Positions 17,056 through 24,638 of a stretch of 40,820 nucleotides of DNA are shown here, one piece after another (positions within the stretch are counted from its first letter, which is position 1; each line of letters begins with the position of its first letter). The DNA is from Massilia sp. ZL223. Its GTDB lineage: Bacteria > Pseudomonadota > Gammaproteobacteria > Burkholderiales > Burkholderiaceae_D. The translations under genes were made by a program, and so were the position numbers. The notes under the pieces are model-generated. The model did no database searches. It had not been told where the DNA came from and was given only the letters and a program-made list of their open reading frames with translations. The stretch lies in assembly GCF_018119395.1 (NCBI RefSeq), contig NZ_JAGPWD010000047.1:1-40820 (forward strand). Direction: 5' to 3'.

Positions 17056-17168
17056 AACTTGGCCGGAACAATGCCGGTGGCATTGTTCCGGCCTTCGCCG
17101 GGACGACGGATCGAGCGCTAGTGGCAAGCCCAAAGGCCGTCGTCCCGGCGCAGGCCGGGATCCAAGTT
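17056..17168. repeat. Composite inverted-repeat element with AACTTGG ends
   Basis: About 113 bases bounded by AACTTGG (17056) and CCAAGTT (17168). Inside are two perfect hairpins: GGCCGGAACAATGCC with GGCATTGTTCCGGCC (15-base stem, loop GGT, 17061-17093), and a 14-base stem between 17096-17109 and 17137-17150 with a 27-base loop. The ends match the two shorter hairpin repeats at 20089 and 34765. No ORF is plausible within it. Confidence 0.8.
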
Positions 17169-17196
17169 CAACGCACGCGTGCAATATCTACGGACG

Positions 17197-17226
17197 AAAA
17201 AAAAACCGGCCCGCAGGCCGGTTTCT
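17197..17226 (-). terminator. Rho-independent terminator of the alanine-rich lipoprotein gene
   Basis: On the minus strand: stem AAACCGGCC / GGCCGGTTT (9 bases), loop TGCG, followed by nine T. It lies 22 bases after the stop of the lipoprotein gene. Confidence 0.92.
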
Positions 17227-17247
17227 TCGGAATCAGAAAAATTCTGA

Positions 17248-17526
17248 TTACTGCTTAGCAGCTTCAGCAGCGGTCGAAGCAGCTTGCGAAGCAGCAGCAG
17301 CTGCGTCAGCAGCGGTCGAAGCAGCAGCCGAAGCGGCAGCAGCAGCGTCAGCAGCCGGAGCAGCGACGGTAGCGTCAGCAGCCGGAGCAACGGTAGCGTC
17401 AGCAGCCGGAGCAGCAGCCGGAGCTTCGGTAGCAGCCGGGGTAGCCGGTGCGGTTTCTTCAGCTTTCTTGCTGCAAGCAGCCAGAGCAACAGCCATCAGG
17501 GAAACGATCAGCAGGGATTTTTTCAT
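17248..17526 (-). CDS. Small alanine-rich lipoprotein
   Basis: 92 residues. A lipoprotein signal (MKKSLLIVSLMAVALAAC, lipobox LAAC with C18) is followed by SKK and a mature part made almost only of Ala with Pro, Thr, Asp, Glu, Val and Ser, including repeated PAADATV units. Residue 19 is S, so the outer membrane is the likely site by the +2 rule. Such Ala-rich chains can form long helices. Function unknown. It has its own terminator and a 20-base palindrome 44 bases upstream of the ATG, so it is a free-standing gene. The GC-rich Ser-coding frame on the other strand is a shadow. Confidence 0.85.
   Translation of the reverse strand: MKKSLLIVSLMAVALAACSKKAEETAPATPAATEAPAAAPAADATVAPAADATVAAPAADAAAAASAAASTAADAAAAASQAASTAAEAAKQ
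17344..17430. repeat. Imperfect tandem repeats inside the lipoprotein gene
   Basis: Three units beginning AGCGTCAGCAGCCGGAGC at 17344, 17371 and 17395, of 27, 24 and 36 bases. All lengths are multiples of three, so unit changes keep the frame. They encode the Ala/Pro/Thr/Val segment of the lipoprotein. Confidence 0.8.
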
Positions 17527-17569
17527 GATTTTCCTTAATATTTCAAAAGTAGTACTGCTTGTTGCGAAT

Positions 17570-17589
17570 AATAATTACCGGTAATTATT
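17570..17589. promoter_or_regulatory. 20-base perfect palindrome upstream of the lipoprotein gene
   Basis: AATAATTACCGGTAATTATT in an AT-rich stretch. It starts 44 bases before the lipoprotein ATG (minus strand). On the minus strand a TTGAAG with an AATAAT about 19 bases later overlaps it, so it may be an operator at the promoter. The rest of the 268-base gap (17527-17794) is AT-rich relative to its surroundings and holds no gene I can support. Confidence 0.55.
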
Positions 17590-17794
17590 GCTCGGCGGAA
17601 TTCTCGTGCTTCAAAAATAGCAATACTGCCATATAGGCAACGGAACCTTCCTGACCTGATATTATAGCCAAATTTACTGAATCGCAATAGCGAACACATG
17701 CCACAGTGAAAGTATTTTGTGAAGAGTTAAGCTTCATATTGTTACAAGATGCAACCGGCAGCCAAAATGCTGTCATCTAGGCAATTTTTTGTAC

Positions 17795-18274
17795 TTACAG
17801 CCCGGTTGTCGTCGGCTGCAAGACGATCCGGGACTCTTCCCAGATCGCCGCGAAACGGTGCTCCGGCACATCGCATGCCTCCGCCGAATGGAAGACCGCC
17901 TCGCCGCGCAGGTGGTCGCTGTGAAAGCGCCGCACCACATGTTCCCCGTCCCCGATACAGAAGGAATCGGTCAGGTTGCGCAGGCCGCGCCCGGTCTGGC
18001 GGCACTCGCACAGGTGGCCATAGTCGCGCAGCAGGCGCAGGAAGCGCGGGTAATGGCGCTCGATATGGGAAGGATCGTGCAGCGCCAGGCGCAGGATGCC
18101 GCCGCCCGCCAGGAAGGCGCGCAGGGCGGCGTCCACGTCCGGCGACCCGAGCGGGAAGACGGCGAAGTCCGGGTCGAACAACTCCAGCCTGGCCTTGGAC
18201 GCCGCCACGCAGGCGCGGAACTGCGCCTCGCATTCGCGGCGCGTATCGAAGCGGATGGTGAGCGGCTCGGCCAT
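17795..18274 (-). CDS. Hypothetical PLD-like protein
   Basis: 159 residues from the ATG at 18274 (MAEPLTIRFDTR). The pattern LELFDPDFAVFPLGS, then ALRAFLAGGGILRLALHD, and a late region RFHSDHLRGEAVF resembles a degenerate phospholipase D-like half, but no full HKD motif is present, so catalysis is doubtful. Soluble, cytosolic. It follows the RoxA-type gene by 17 bases and is probably cotranscribed. The upstream 184 codons of the open frame overlap that gene and are a shadow. Confidence 0.7.
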   Translation of the reverse strand: MAEPLTIRFDTRRECEAQFRACVAASKARLELFDPDFAVFPLGSPDVDAALRAFLAGGGILRLALHDPSHIERHYPRFLRLLRDYGHLCECRQTGRGLRNLTDSFCIGDGEHVVRRFHSDHLRGEAVFHSAEACDVPEHRFAAIWEESRIVLQPTTTGL

Positions 18275-18291
18275 GGCTGGGTTTGCTTCCC

Positions 18292-19413
18292 TTAGCCCAG
18301 TTCGATCCAGCCGTCCTGGTACCAGGTGTACAGCGCTTCCAGCACGTCGTCGGTGGCGCTTTCCAGCTGCGCGCCCGCGAGGCGGCGTTCGTTGGCCAGC
18401 GCGTCCAGCACGGCCTTGTCGGCACGGCTGACGGCGAAGGATTCGCCGTTGATGAACACGTGCTTGCCGCGGTAGAGCATCAGGGTCTTGCTGGAGAGCT
18501 TCAGGCCGCGCTTGGCCGCCGTTTCCATGAAGCGGCCCACGGTGAGCGGCTTGGCCGGGCCGGTGAAGAACACGTTGTGCTTCGGTTCGGACATGTGCTC
18601 GCCCAGGAACACGGTCACGTCTTCTTCGTCCCAGCGCACCTTGTTCAGTTCTTCGGTGATGGTGGCCAGCATCTCGCGCGGGATCTCGGCCGGGTTCTTG
18701 GCCGGCTGCAGGCCCGGGTCGGCATAGCGGCCGGGCAGGTCGATCGAGTCGGCCATGAACTGCAGGAAGGCTTCGCCCAGTTCCTGGAAGGAGGGGGAGC
18801 GGAAGCCGATCGAATAGGTCATGCATTCGCCCTCGGCCACGCCGTCGTGGGCGTAGTGCGGCGGCAGGTAGAGCATGTCGCCCGGCTCCAGCACGAATTC
18901 CTCTTCCGGCTCGAAGTTGGCCAGGATCTTCAGCGGCAGGCCTTCGACCAGGCTCAGGTCCTGCTGGGCGCCGATGCGCCAGCGGCGCTTGCCCTGCGCC
19001 TGCAGCAGGAACACGTCATACGAATCGAAGTGGGGACCGACGCCGCCGCCGTCGCTGGCGTAGCTGATCATCAGGTCGTCCAGGCGCGCGTCCGGCACGA
19101 AGCGGAACTGGCGCAGCAAGTCGTCGGCGCGCTCGTCGTAGAGATTGGCGCCCTGGACCAGCATGGTCCAGCCCGGTTCAGTGCGGGCCGGCAGTTCCGG
19201 CAGCGGACCGTGCTGCATGTCCCATTGGCCATCGCGCTGGGTCACGAGGCGCGATTCGACGTGGTTCTGCTGGGCCAGTTCGGCCAGCTTCTCGAACTTG
19301 AGCAGGGGCTTGAATCCAGGAATGGCTTGGCGGATCAGAAGGGGTTTCTTGTGCCAGTAATCGCGCAAGAACTGAGCGGGAGTAATATCCCCAAGAAGCT
19401 GTAATTTTTTCAT
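18292..19413 (-). CDS. roxA: Cupin/JmjC-type oxygenase, RoxA (YcfD) family ribosomal protein hydroxylase
   Basis: 373 residues, the length of E. coli YcfD. A 2-oxoglutarate/Fe(II) oxygenase; YcfD hydroxylates an arginine of ribosomal protein uL16. The iron triad is H128, D130 (GPHFDSYDVF) and H189 (PPHYAHDG), matching YcfD spacing. The C-terminal region (about 270-373) fits the dimer and winged-helix part. On the minus strand, a TATAAT ends 6 bases before the ATG, so the mRNA may be leaderless. Divergent from slyD. Confidence 0.92.
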   Translation of the reverse strand: MKKLQLLGDITPAQFLRDYWHKKPLLIRQAIPGFKPLLKFEKLAELAQQNHVESRLVTQRDGQWDMQHGPLPELPARTEPGWTMLVQGANLYDERADDLLRQFRFVPDARLDDLMISYASDGGGVGPHFDSYDVFLLQAQGKRRWRIGAQQDLSLVEGLPLKILANFEPEEEFVLEPGDMLYLPPHYAHDGVAEGECMTYSIGFRSPSFQELGEAFLQFMADSIDLPGRYADPGLQPAKNPAEIPREMLATITEELNKVRWDEEDVTVFLGEHMSEPKHNVFFTGPAKPLTVGRFMETAAKRGLKLSSKTLMLYRGKHVFINGESFAVSRADKAVLDALANERRLAGAQLESATDDVLEALYTWYQDGWIELG

Positions 19414-19418
19414 GCGCC

Positions 19419-19424
19419 ATTATA
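19419..19424 (-). promoter_or_regulatory. Candidate -10 element of roxA, leaderless arrangement
   Basis: TATAAT on the minus strand, followed by GGCGC and then the ATG at 19413-19411. Transcription would begin within a base or two of the start codon. The -35 is poor. Confidence 0.45.
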
Positions 19425-19457
19425 ACCACCGGAGCGGGGCGGTATCCTGTTCGAGGG

Positions 19458-19463
19458 TATAAT
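19458..19463 (+). promoter_or_regulatory. Candidate -10 element of slyD
   Basis: Consensus TATAAT 28 bases before the slyD ATG, with AAAGGA as ribosome site in between. The -35 is poor. Confidence 0.5.
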
Positions 19464-19490
19464 CCGCACCTTACAACGAAAGGATGTGCG

Positions 19491-20030
19491 ATGAAGATTG
19501 CCAAAGATACGGTCGTGACGGTGAACTACAAACTGTCGGACGCGCAAAACAACCTGATCGAAGAAGGTTCGCAGCCGATGGTCTACCTGCACGGTGGCTA
19601 CGAGAACACCCTGCCGAAGATTGAGGAAGAGCTCGATGGCAAGGAGCCGGGCTATTCGTCGACCATCCAGGTGGAACCGGAAGATGCGTTCGGCGATTAC
19701 GATCCTGCACTGGTGAAAGTCGAAGACCGCAACCGCCTGCCTGAGCCGATCGAAGTCGGCATGCAGTTCGAAGGCATGGCCGAGGGCGGCGACGAAGAGC
19801 CGACCATCTTCACCGTGACCGACATCGCCGATGACAAGGTCGTCCTGGACGGCAACCACCCGCTGGCCGGCATGGCGCTGCGTTTCGACCTGTCGGTGAT
19901 CGACGTGCGCGCGGCGACCGCCGAGGAAGTGCAGCACGGCCACGTGCATGGTCCGCATGGCCATCACCATAGCCATGAGATGGAAGACAGCGAAGAGGGC
20001 GATCAGTTCCGCAGCCAGCCGCTGCAGTGA
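19491..20030 (+). CDS. slyD: FKBP-type peptidyl-prolyl isomerase SlyD
   Basis: 179 residues. FKBP domain with the chaperone insert-in-flap: FKBP parts about 1-70 and 125-150, IF domain between (PEDAFGDYDPALV and following). The metal-binding His-rich tail is present (HGHVHGPHGHHHSH, about 153-166), as in SlyD, which folds proteins and delivers nickel. Cytosolic. Convergent with the exported protein at 20150; a palindromic repeat lies between them. Confidence 0.95.
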   Translation: MKIAKDTVVTVNYKLSDAQNNLIEEGSQPMVYLHGGYENTLPKIEEELDGKEPGYSSTIQVEPEDAFGDYDPALVKVEDRNRLPEPIEVGMQFEGMAEGGDEEPTIFTVTDIADDKVVLDGNHPLAGMALRFDLSVIDVRAATAEEVQHGHVHGPHGHHHSHEMEDSEEGDQFRSQPLQ

Positions 20031-20088
20031 TGCCTGAGTGAGCCGCAGTGCTTGTCCCTTTTGGAGGGGCGGGCTGCGGTTTGCGCTG

Positions 20089-20122
20089 AACTTGGGTCCC
20101 CGCGCAGGCGGGGACCCAAGTT
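20089..20122. repeat. Palindromic intergenic repeat, copy 2
   Basis: Perfect 15-base stem AACTTGGGTCCCCGC / GCGGGGACCCAAGTT with loop GCAG, between the convergent ends of slyD and the exported protein. Same family as 34765-34798 and the ends of 17056-17168. It may also work as a bidirectional terminator, but there is no T-run. Confidence 0.88.
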
Positions 20123-20149
20123 TGTTTGATCAGCCAAGAACGCCAGCGT

Positions 20150-21097
20150 TCACCGCTTCGCATCCCCCACCTCAAACACCGCTCCCTTCTCCGAAGACAC
20201 CTTCACCTCCACGGCCTTCTCCCCAACGGAAAGCTGCCCCAGGTTCCCCTTCCAGGTAATCACCGGCCGCTTGCCCTTGAGCGCGCCACTATCCACCAGC
20301 AGCACCTTCCCCTTGAACCTGGCCGCCCGCGCCTGGATCTGCTTGCGCATCTCCTCGAATCCGTCCTGCACCGCCGGCTCCCTGCGCAGCAGCCCGCGCA
20401 GGCCCTTGGCTTCTTCCTGCTGCAGCGGCTTGACGTCGCCTTCGGCGAACAGTACCAGCGCCTCGGCCTTCTCGTTGCGCGCGATCGCGAACAGGCGGTT
20501 CAGCCAGAAACGGTTGGCCACCGTGCGGTCTTCATACTCGCTGTTGCGGCCCGCCGCAGGAAGATAGTGGTTGTTCTCGGCCGGCAGGTTGACCGTCGCG
20601 TACAGCACCTTCCCGACCTGCCAGTGCGCATTCTCCGCATAGCTCCGGAAGCGCGGGCTGCTGGACAGGCGCGATACCGGCAGCTTGTCTTCGCCCAGCG
20701 ATGCGGGCTCGCCATACAGCAGTTCGCGCAGGCGGTTCAGGCGTTCGATGGCATTGGTGCGGCCGGCCGAATTGCGGCAGCCGGTCCAGTCGCTGCCTGC
20801 GAGCGAGACGATCACCGGCCGCCGCGCGCCGTCGATCAGGTCGCGCCGCTTCTGGTACAGCCGGTCGCCGCAGTTCTCCTTGTCGCCCTTGATGCCGGTG
20901 AGGACCACGAAGGCCAGCGACTTTTCCGACGTCTCCTTCAGCACGCGCTTGAGGCGCGCTTCGCCGTCGTCGTCCGCGCTGTTCCCGACAAACGCGAATT
21001 CGTGGCTCGACGCGTCCTTGTTCCTGTCCTTGCCGTGAGCCGGTACCGTTGCCAGCAGCGCGGCCGCAAGGAGGAGGGACGTGCGTACTATCCGCAT
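20150..21097 (-). CDS. Exported hypothetical protein coupled to mutS
   Basis: 315 residues. A signal peptide (MRIVRTSLLLAAALLATVPAHG) precedes KDRNK. The sequence has features reminiscent of calcineurin-like phosphoesterases, such as FAFVGNSADDD at the start and VVLTGIKGDKENCG, but the metal ligands of that family are not clearly present. I do not assign a function. Its ATG shares one base with the mutS stop (TGATG), so translation is probably coupled to mutS although the products go to different compartments. Confidence 0.8.
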   Translation of the reverse strand: MRIVRTSLLLAAALLATVPAHGKDRNKDASSHEFAFVGNSADDDGEARLKRVLKETSEKSLAFVVLTGIKGDKENCGDRLYQKRRDLIDGARRPVIVSLAGSDWTGCRNSAGRTNAIERLNRLRELLYGEPASLGEDKLPVSRLSSSPRFRSYAENAHWQVGKVLYATVNLPAENNHYLPAAGRNSEYEDRTVANRFWLNRLFAIARNEKAEALVLFAEGDVKPLQQEEAKGLRGLLRREPAVQDGFEEMRKQIQARAARFKGKVLLVDSGALKGKRPVITWKGNLGQLSVGEKAVEVKVSSEKGAVFEVGDAKR

Positions 21098-23751
21098 CAG
21101 GCGGCGAGGCGCTTGAGCTCGTAGAGACGTTCGAGCGCTTCGCGTGGGGTGAGCGCATCCGGATCGATGGCGGCCAGCGCATCGCGCAGGCCGTCGTCCG
21201 CCGGTGCATACGCCTCCGGCGCCGCTTCTTCGACTTCCTCGGCCGGCGCGGCGAACAGGTCGAGCTGCGGCGTGGTGTCGAGCGCCTGCGCTTCGAGGCG
21301 CGCCAGGTGCTTGCGCGCGGCCTTGATCACGGCCGGCGGCACGCCCGCCAGCTGGGCCACCTGCAAGCCGTAGCTTTGCGAGGCCGGGCCCTCTTGCACC
21401 GCGTGCAGGAACACGATGCTGTCCTTGTGCTCGACCGCCGACAGGTGCACGTTGACCGCGCTCGGATGGGTCTCGGGCAGCTGGGTCAGCTCGAAGTAGT
21501 GGGTCGCGAACAGGGTGAAGCTGCGGCTCGACTCGATCAGGTGGCGCGCGATGGCCCAGGCCAGGGCCAGACCATCAAACGTAGAGGTGCCGCGGCCGAC
21601 TTCGTCCATCAGCACCAGCGAATGCTCGGTGGCGCCGTTCAGGATGGCCGCCGATTCGGTCATCTCGACCATGAAGGTAGAGCGGCCGTTGGCCAGGTCG
21701 TCGCTGGCGCCGATGCGGGTGAAGATGCGGTCGATCGGGCCGATGGTGGCCTGGGTGGCCGGCACATAGCTGCCGATGTAGGCGAGCAGGGTGATCAGGG
21801 CCACCTGGCGCATGAAGGTCGATTTACCGCCCATGTTCGGGCCGGTGATCAGGAGCAGGCGGCGGTCGTTCGACAGGCGGCAGTCGTTGGCGATGAAGCG
21901 TTCGATCTGGTTTTCCACCACCGGATGGCGGCCCTCGACGATGGTCAGGCAAGGCTCGCTCACCAGCTGCGGCGCGCACCAGTTGTTCTTGAGCGCGTGG
22001 CTGGCGAGGGCGACCAGGGTGTCGATCTGCGCCAGGCCGCGCGCGATGGTCTGCAGGCAGCCGATGTGCGGCGCCAGCTCGGCGAGCAGCTGGTCGTACA
22101 GCATCTTCTCGCGCGCCAGCGCGCGGTCCTGGGCCGACAAGGCCTTGTCTTCGAAGGCCTTGAGTTCCGGCGTGATGTAGCGTTCGCAGTTCTTCAGGGT
22201 CTGGCGGCGGCGGTAGTCGTCCGGCACCTTGTCGGCCTGGCCGTTGGTGACCTCGATGTAGAAGCCGTGCACCTTGTTGTACTCGACGCGCAGGTTGGCG
22301 ATGCCGGTACGCGCGCGCTCGCGCGTTTCCAGGTCGACCAGGAACTGGCCGGCGTTCTCGGACAGGGCGCGCAGCTCGTCCAGCTCGGCGTCGAAGCCGC
22401 GTGCGAACACGCCGCCGTCGCGCACCATCGCGCTTGGCTCTTCCATGATCGCGCGCGTCACCAGGTCCAGGCAGGCTTCCGGCGTGGCGAGGTCGTCGTG
22501 GATCTCGTGCAGCAGGCAGGAGTCGCCCGGGATGAAGCAGCGCGCCACCTGCTGGCGCAGCGCCGGCAGCTGCTTCAGGCCGTCGCGCAGGCTGGCCAGG
22601 TCGCGCGGGCGCGCCGACAGCAGCGCGATGCGCGTGGTGATGCGTTCGATGTCCGGCACCTGGGCCAGCGTGGCGGACAGGCCGCCGCAGGCGTCCGCCT
22701 GGGCCAGCGCCTCGATGGCTTCGTGGCGCGAGCGGGCCACGGCCTGGTCGCGGCGCGCGTGGTGCAGCCAGTGGCGCAGCAGGCGCGAGCCCATCGCGGT
22801 GCGGCAGCCGTCCAGCAGCGAGAACAGGGTCGGCGACTCCTGGCCGCGGATGGTCTCGGTCAGCTCCAGGTTGCGGCGCGTGGCGGCATCCAGACCGATG
22901 AATTCGTTTTCGAGCTCGCAGGTCAGGCTGCGCACGTGCTGCAGGCCACGGCCCTGGGTCGACTGCGCATAGCGCAGCAGCGCGCCGGCCGCGCCGAAGG
23001 CGGCGCCGAGGCCGTCCGCGCCGAAGCCGGTGAGGGTGGCGACGCTCAGCTGCTCGAGCAGGGCCTGGTGGCCCTTGATGACGTCGAAGTGCCACTCCGG
23101 CACGCGTTGGGTGTGCGCGATCGGGGACGCCTCGAACAGGTCGGCGCCGTCGGCGCGCAGGATCTCGGCCGGGGCGATGCGCTCCAGCTCGTGCGACAGG
23201 CGCAGCTCCACCGCGCGCTGCTCGCCCGAGAATTCCATCAGGCGCAGGGCGCCGCTGGCGAGCGACAGCCAGGCCAGGCCGGCGGTGACGGTCTTGCGCT
23301 GGTTGATCAGGTAGAGGGCCAGCAGCGGACGCTCGGCCTTTTCGGGCAGCAGGTCGGAATCGGTCAGGGTGCCTGGCGTGACCACGCGCACCACCTTGCG
23401 CTCCACCGGGCCCTTGCTCAGGGCCGGGTCGCCGATCTGCTCGCAGATCGCGCAGGATTCGCCCAGCTTGACCAGCTTGGCCAGGTAGCCGTCCAGCGAG
23501 TGGAAGGGCACGCCCGCCATCTTGACCGGATTGCCGCCCGAGGCGCCGCGCGCGGTCAGGGTGATGCCCAGGATGCGGGCCGCTTTCTCGGCGTCGTCGA
23601 AGAACAGTTCGTAGAAATCGCCCATGCGGTAGAAGACCAGCATGGTCGGGTAATCGGCCTTGATGCGCAGATATTGCACCATCATGGGAGTGTGTTTTTC
23701 GGTCGCGCTGTGCTTGAGGGCGGCGGCGTTGATCTCAGTGGGGGCGTTCAT
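21097..23751 (-). CDS. mutS: DNA mismatch repair protein MutS
   Basis: 884 residues, normal length. It recognises mismatches and small loops and recruits MutL. The mismatch-binding F-x-E motif is in GDFYELF (near residue 47), the Walker A is TGPNMGGKST, Walker B is LVLMDEVGRGTSTFDG, and the H-loop follows (FATHYFELT). The C-terminal tail ends ALERLYELKRLAA, fitting the tetramerisation helix. It is divergent from the PEP-CTERM gene across a 245-base gap. A large plus-strand frame over it is a high-GC shadow. Confidence 0.98.
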   Translation of the reverse strand: MNAPTEINAAALKHSATEKHTPMMVQYLRIKADYPTMLVFYRMGDFYELFFDDAEKAARILGITLTARGASGGNPVKMAGVPFHSLDGYLAKLVKLGESCAICEQIGDPALSKGPVERKVVRVVTPGTLTDSDLLPEKAERPLLALYLINQRKTVTAGLAWLSLASGALRLMEFSGEQRAVELRLSHELERIAPAEILRADGADLFEASPIAHTQRVPEWHFDVIKGHQALLEQLSVATLTGFGADGLGAAFGAAGALLRYAQSTQGRGLQHVRSLTCELENEFIGLDAATRRNLELTETIRGQESPTLFSLLDGCRTAMGSRLLRHWLHHARRDQAVARSRHEAIEALAQADACGGLSATLAQVPDIERITTRIALLSARPRDLASLRDGLKQLPALRQQVARCFIPGDSCLLHEIHDDLATPEACLDLVTRAIMEEPSAMVRDGGVFARGFDAELDELRALSENAGQFLVDLETRERARTGIANLRVEYNKVHGFYIEVTNGQADKVPDDYRRRQTLKNCERYITPELKAFEDKALSAQDRALAREKMLYDQLLAELAPHIGCLQTIARGLAQIDTLVALASHALKNNWCAPQLVSEPCLTIVEGRHPVVENQIERFIANDCRLSNDRRLLLITGPNMGGKSTFMRQVALITLLAYIGSYVPATQATIGPIDRIFTRIGASDDLANGRSTFMVEMTESAAILNGATEHSLVLMDEVGRGTSTFDGLALAWAIARHLIESSRSFTLFATHYFELTQLPETHPSAVNVHLSAVEHKDSIVFLHAVQEGPASQSYGLQVAQLAGVPPAVIKAARKHLARLEAQALDTTPQLDLFAAPAEEVEEAAPEAYAPADDGLRDALAAIDPDALTPREALERLYELKRLAA

Positions 23752-23916
23752 GTCTTCGGAATTCGGTACGGCGGGGCAGGTGCGCAGCCAAGGCTTGCCA
23801 TTTTACCGCGTTCGACTCGGCCGGATGCTGCAAAAATCGCATCCCGGTTTGTGCGATCACCGGATCGGCGATGTCGAGTTTCCTTACACTTAGTTGGTGC
23901 TGCGAAACTAATGTTG

Positions 23917-23932
23917 AATCAAGTTATTGATT
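23917..23932. promoter_or_regulatory. Inverted repeat upstream of the PEP-CTERM gene
   Basis: AATCAA-GTTA-TTGATT, with outer arms GCGAAA (23902) and TTTCGC (23936) partly overlapping it. It is about 20 bases upstream of the sigma-54-like element, a possible activator site. Confidence 0.4.
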
Positions 23933-23951
23933 TCGCAGGATTTCGTGGTCG

Positions 23952-23968
23952 TGGTGCGATTATTGCTT
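23952..23968 (+). promoter_or_regulatory. Sigma-54-like -24/-12 promoter of the PEP-CTERM gene
   Basis: TGGTGC-GATTA-TTGCTT: GG at 23953-23954 and GC at 23965-23966 are separated by exactly ten bases, as in RpoN promoters. TTGC is perfect and TGGNNC is kept. The ATG follows 30 bases after the -12 GC, with an AGGGAG ribosome site between. Confidence 0.6.
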
Positions 23969-23996
23969 ACAAGCAGGGATCGACTAGGGAGAACAA

Positions 23997-24638
23997 ATGA
24001 AACGCAACATCATCAAGATCGTCGGCGCGCTGATGCTGGTCTTTGGTGTGGCCAATGCGCAGGCTGGCGTCATCGCCACCGACAACGCCTATGGCGTGTT
24101 CGACAACAGCAGCGGCCAGCGCTACCTGGACGTCCAGAGCCATGGCCTCATCGCCGACCTGAACATCCTGGTCTCCTTTGCCAAGTGCGACAACCCGGTG
24201 CTGGGACTGGCCGGCGGCCAGTGCATCGGCAAGGGGACGCCTTATGAAAACGAGATCGTCCTGCGCCTGACCAGTCCCGGCGGCATCAAGGTCGATCTGG
24301 TGACGCAAGACACCTTCACCCAAGGCAGCACCGGTGCGGGCCAGGTCGCGGTCACCTTCGACGACGAGGGGGCGGTGCGCGGCCCGCAGGTGCAGGCTGG
24401 GGTCTTCCGCCCGGTCGGCAAACTGAGCGCGTTCGACAGTCTCGACATGTTCGGCCGCTGGACCCTGAGTATCGGCGACACCAGCCGCCAGGATCCGCTG
24501 GAATACTATTATTCGCAACTGATCGTCACGCTCGAAGGCGAGGACCAGCAAGGCGATCCGGCGCAGGTGCCGGAACCAGCCACGCTGGGCCTGCTGGCGC
24601 TCGGCCTGGCCGGGCTCGCGATGCTGCGCCGGCGCTAG
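23997..24638 (+). CDS. PEP-CTERM sorted protein with P-domain-like region
   Basis: 213 residues. Signal peptide about 1-24 (ends NAQAG). The middle resembles a proprotein-convertase P domain: IADLNILVSF, NEIVLRLTSPGG, VAVTFDDEGA, FRPVGKLSAFDSLDMFGRWTLSIGD, then SQLIVTLEGED. The C-terminus is a PEP-CTERM sorting tail (VPEPATLG, a hydrophobic helix, then RRR), recognised by an exosortase and linked in many betaproteobacteria to exopolysaccharide and floc formation. No protease domain is attached, so the P domain stands alone. A sigma-54-like promoter precedes it. It overlaps the convergent OmpA-like gene by 4 bases. Confidence 0.88.
   Translation: MKRNIIKIVGALMLVFGVANAQAGVIATDNAYGVFDNSSGQRYLDVQSHGLIADLNILVSFAKCDNPVLGLAGGQCIGKGTPYENEIVLRLTSPGGIKVDLVTQDTFTQGSTGAGQVAVTFDDEGAVRGPQVQAGVFRPVGKLSAFDSLDMFGRWTLSIGDTSRQDPLEYYYSQLIVTLEGEDQQGDPAQVPEPATLGLLALGLAGLAMLRRR

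Noticed and set aside
17255..17440. Repeats suggestive of a CRISPR array
   Set aside because: The units are imperfect, contiguous and encode an Ala-rich protein segment; there are no spacers and no cas genes.
17585..17776. 63-codon minus-strand frame in the AT-rich gap
   Set aside because: No good ribosome site and no recognisable pattern; it overlaps the presumed promoter of the lipoprotein gene.
20041..20149. Possible small RNA between slyD and the exported protein gene
   Set aside because: The only structure is the dispersed palindromic repeat; no promoter is visible.
21049..24000. 983-codon open frame antisense to mutS
   Set aside because: High-GC shadow. The mutS frame has all family motifs; this frame has none and is rich in Arg, Gln, His and Val as shadow frames are here.
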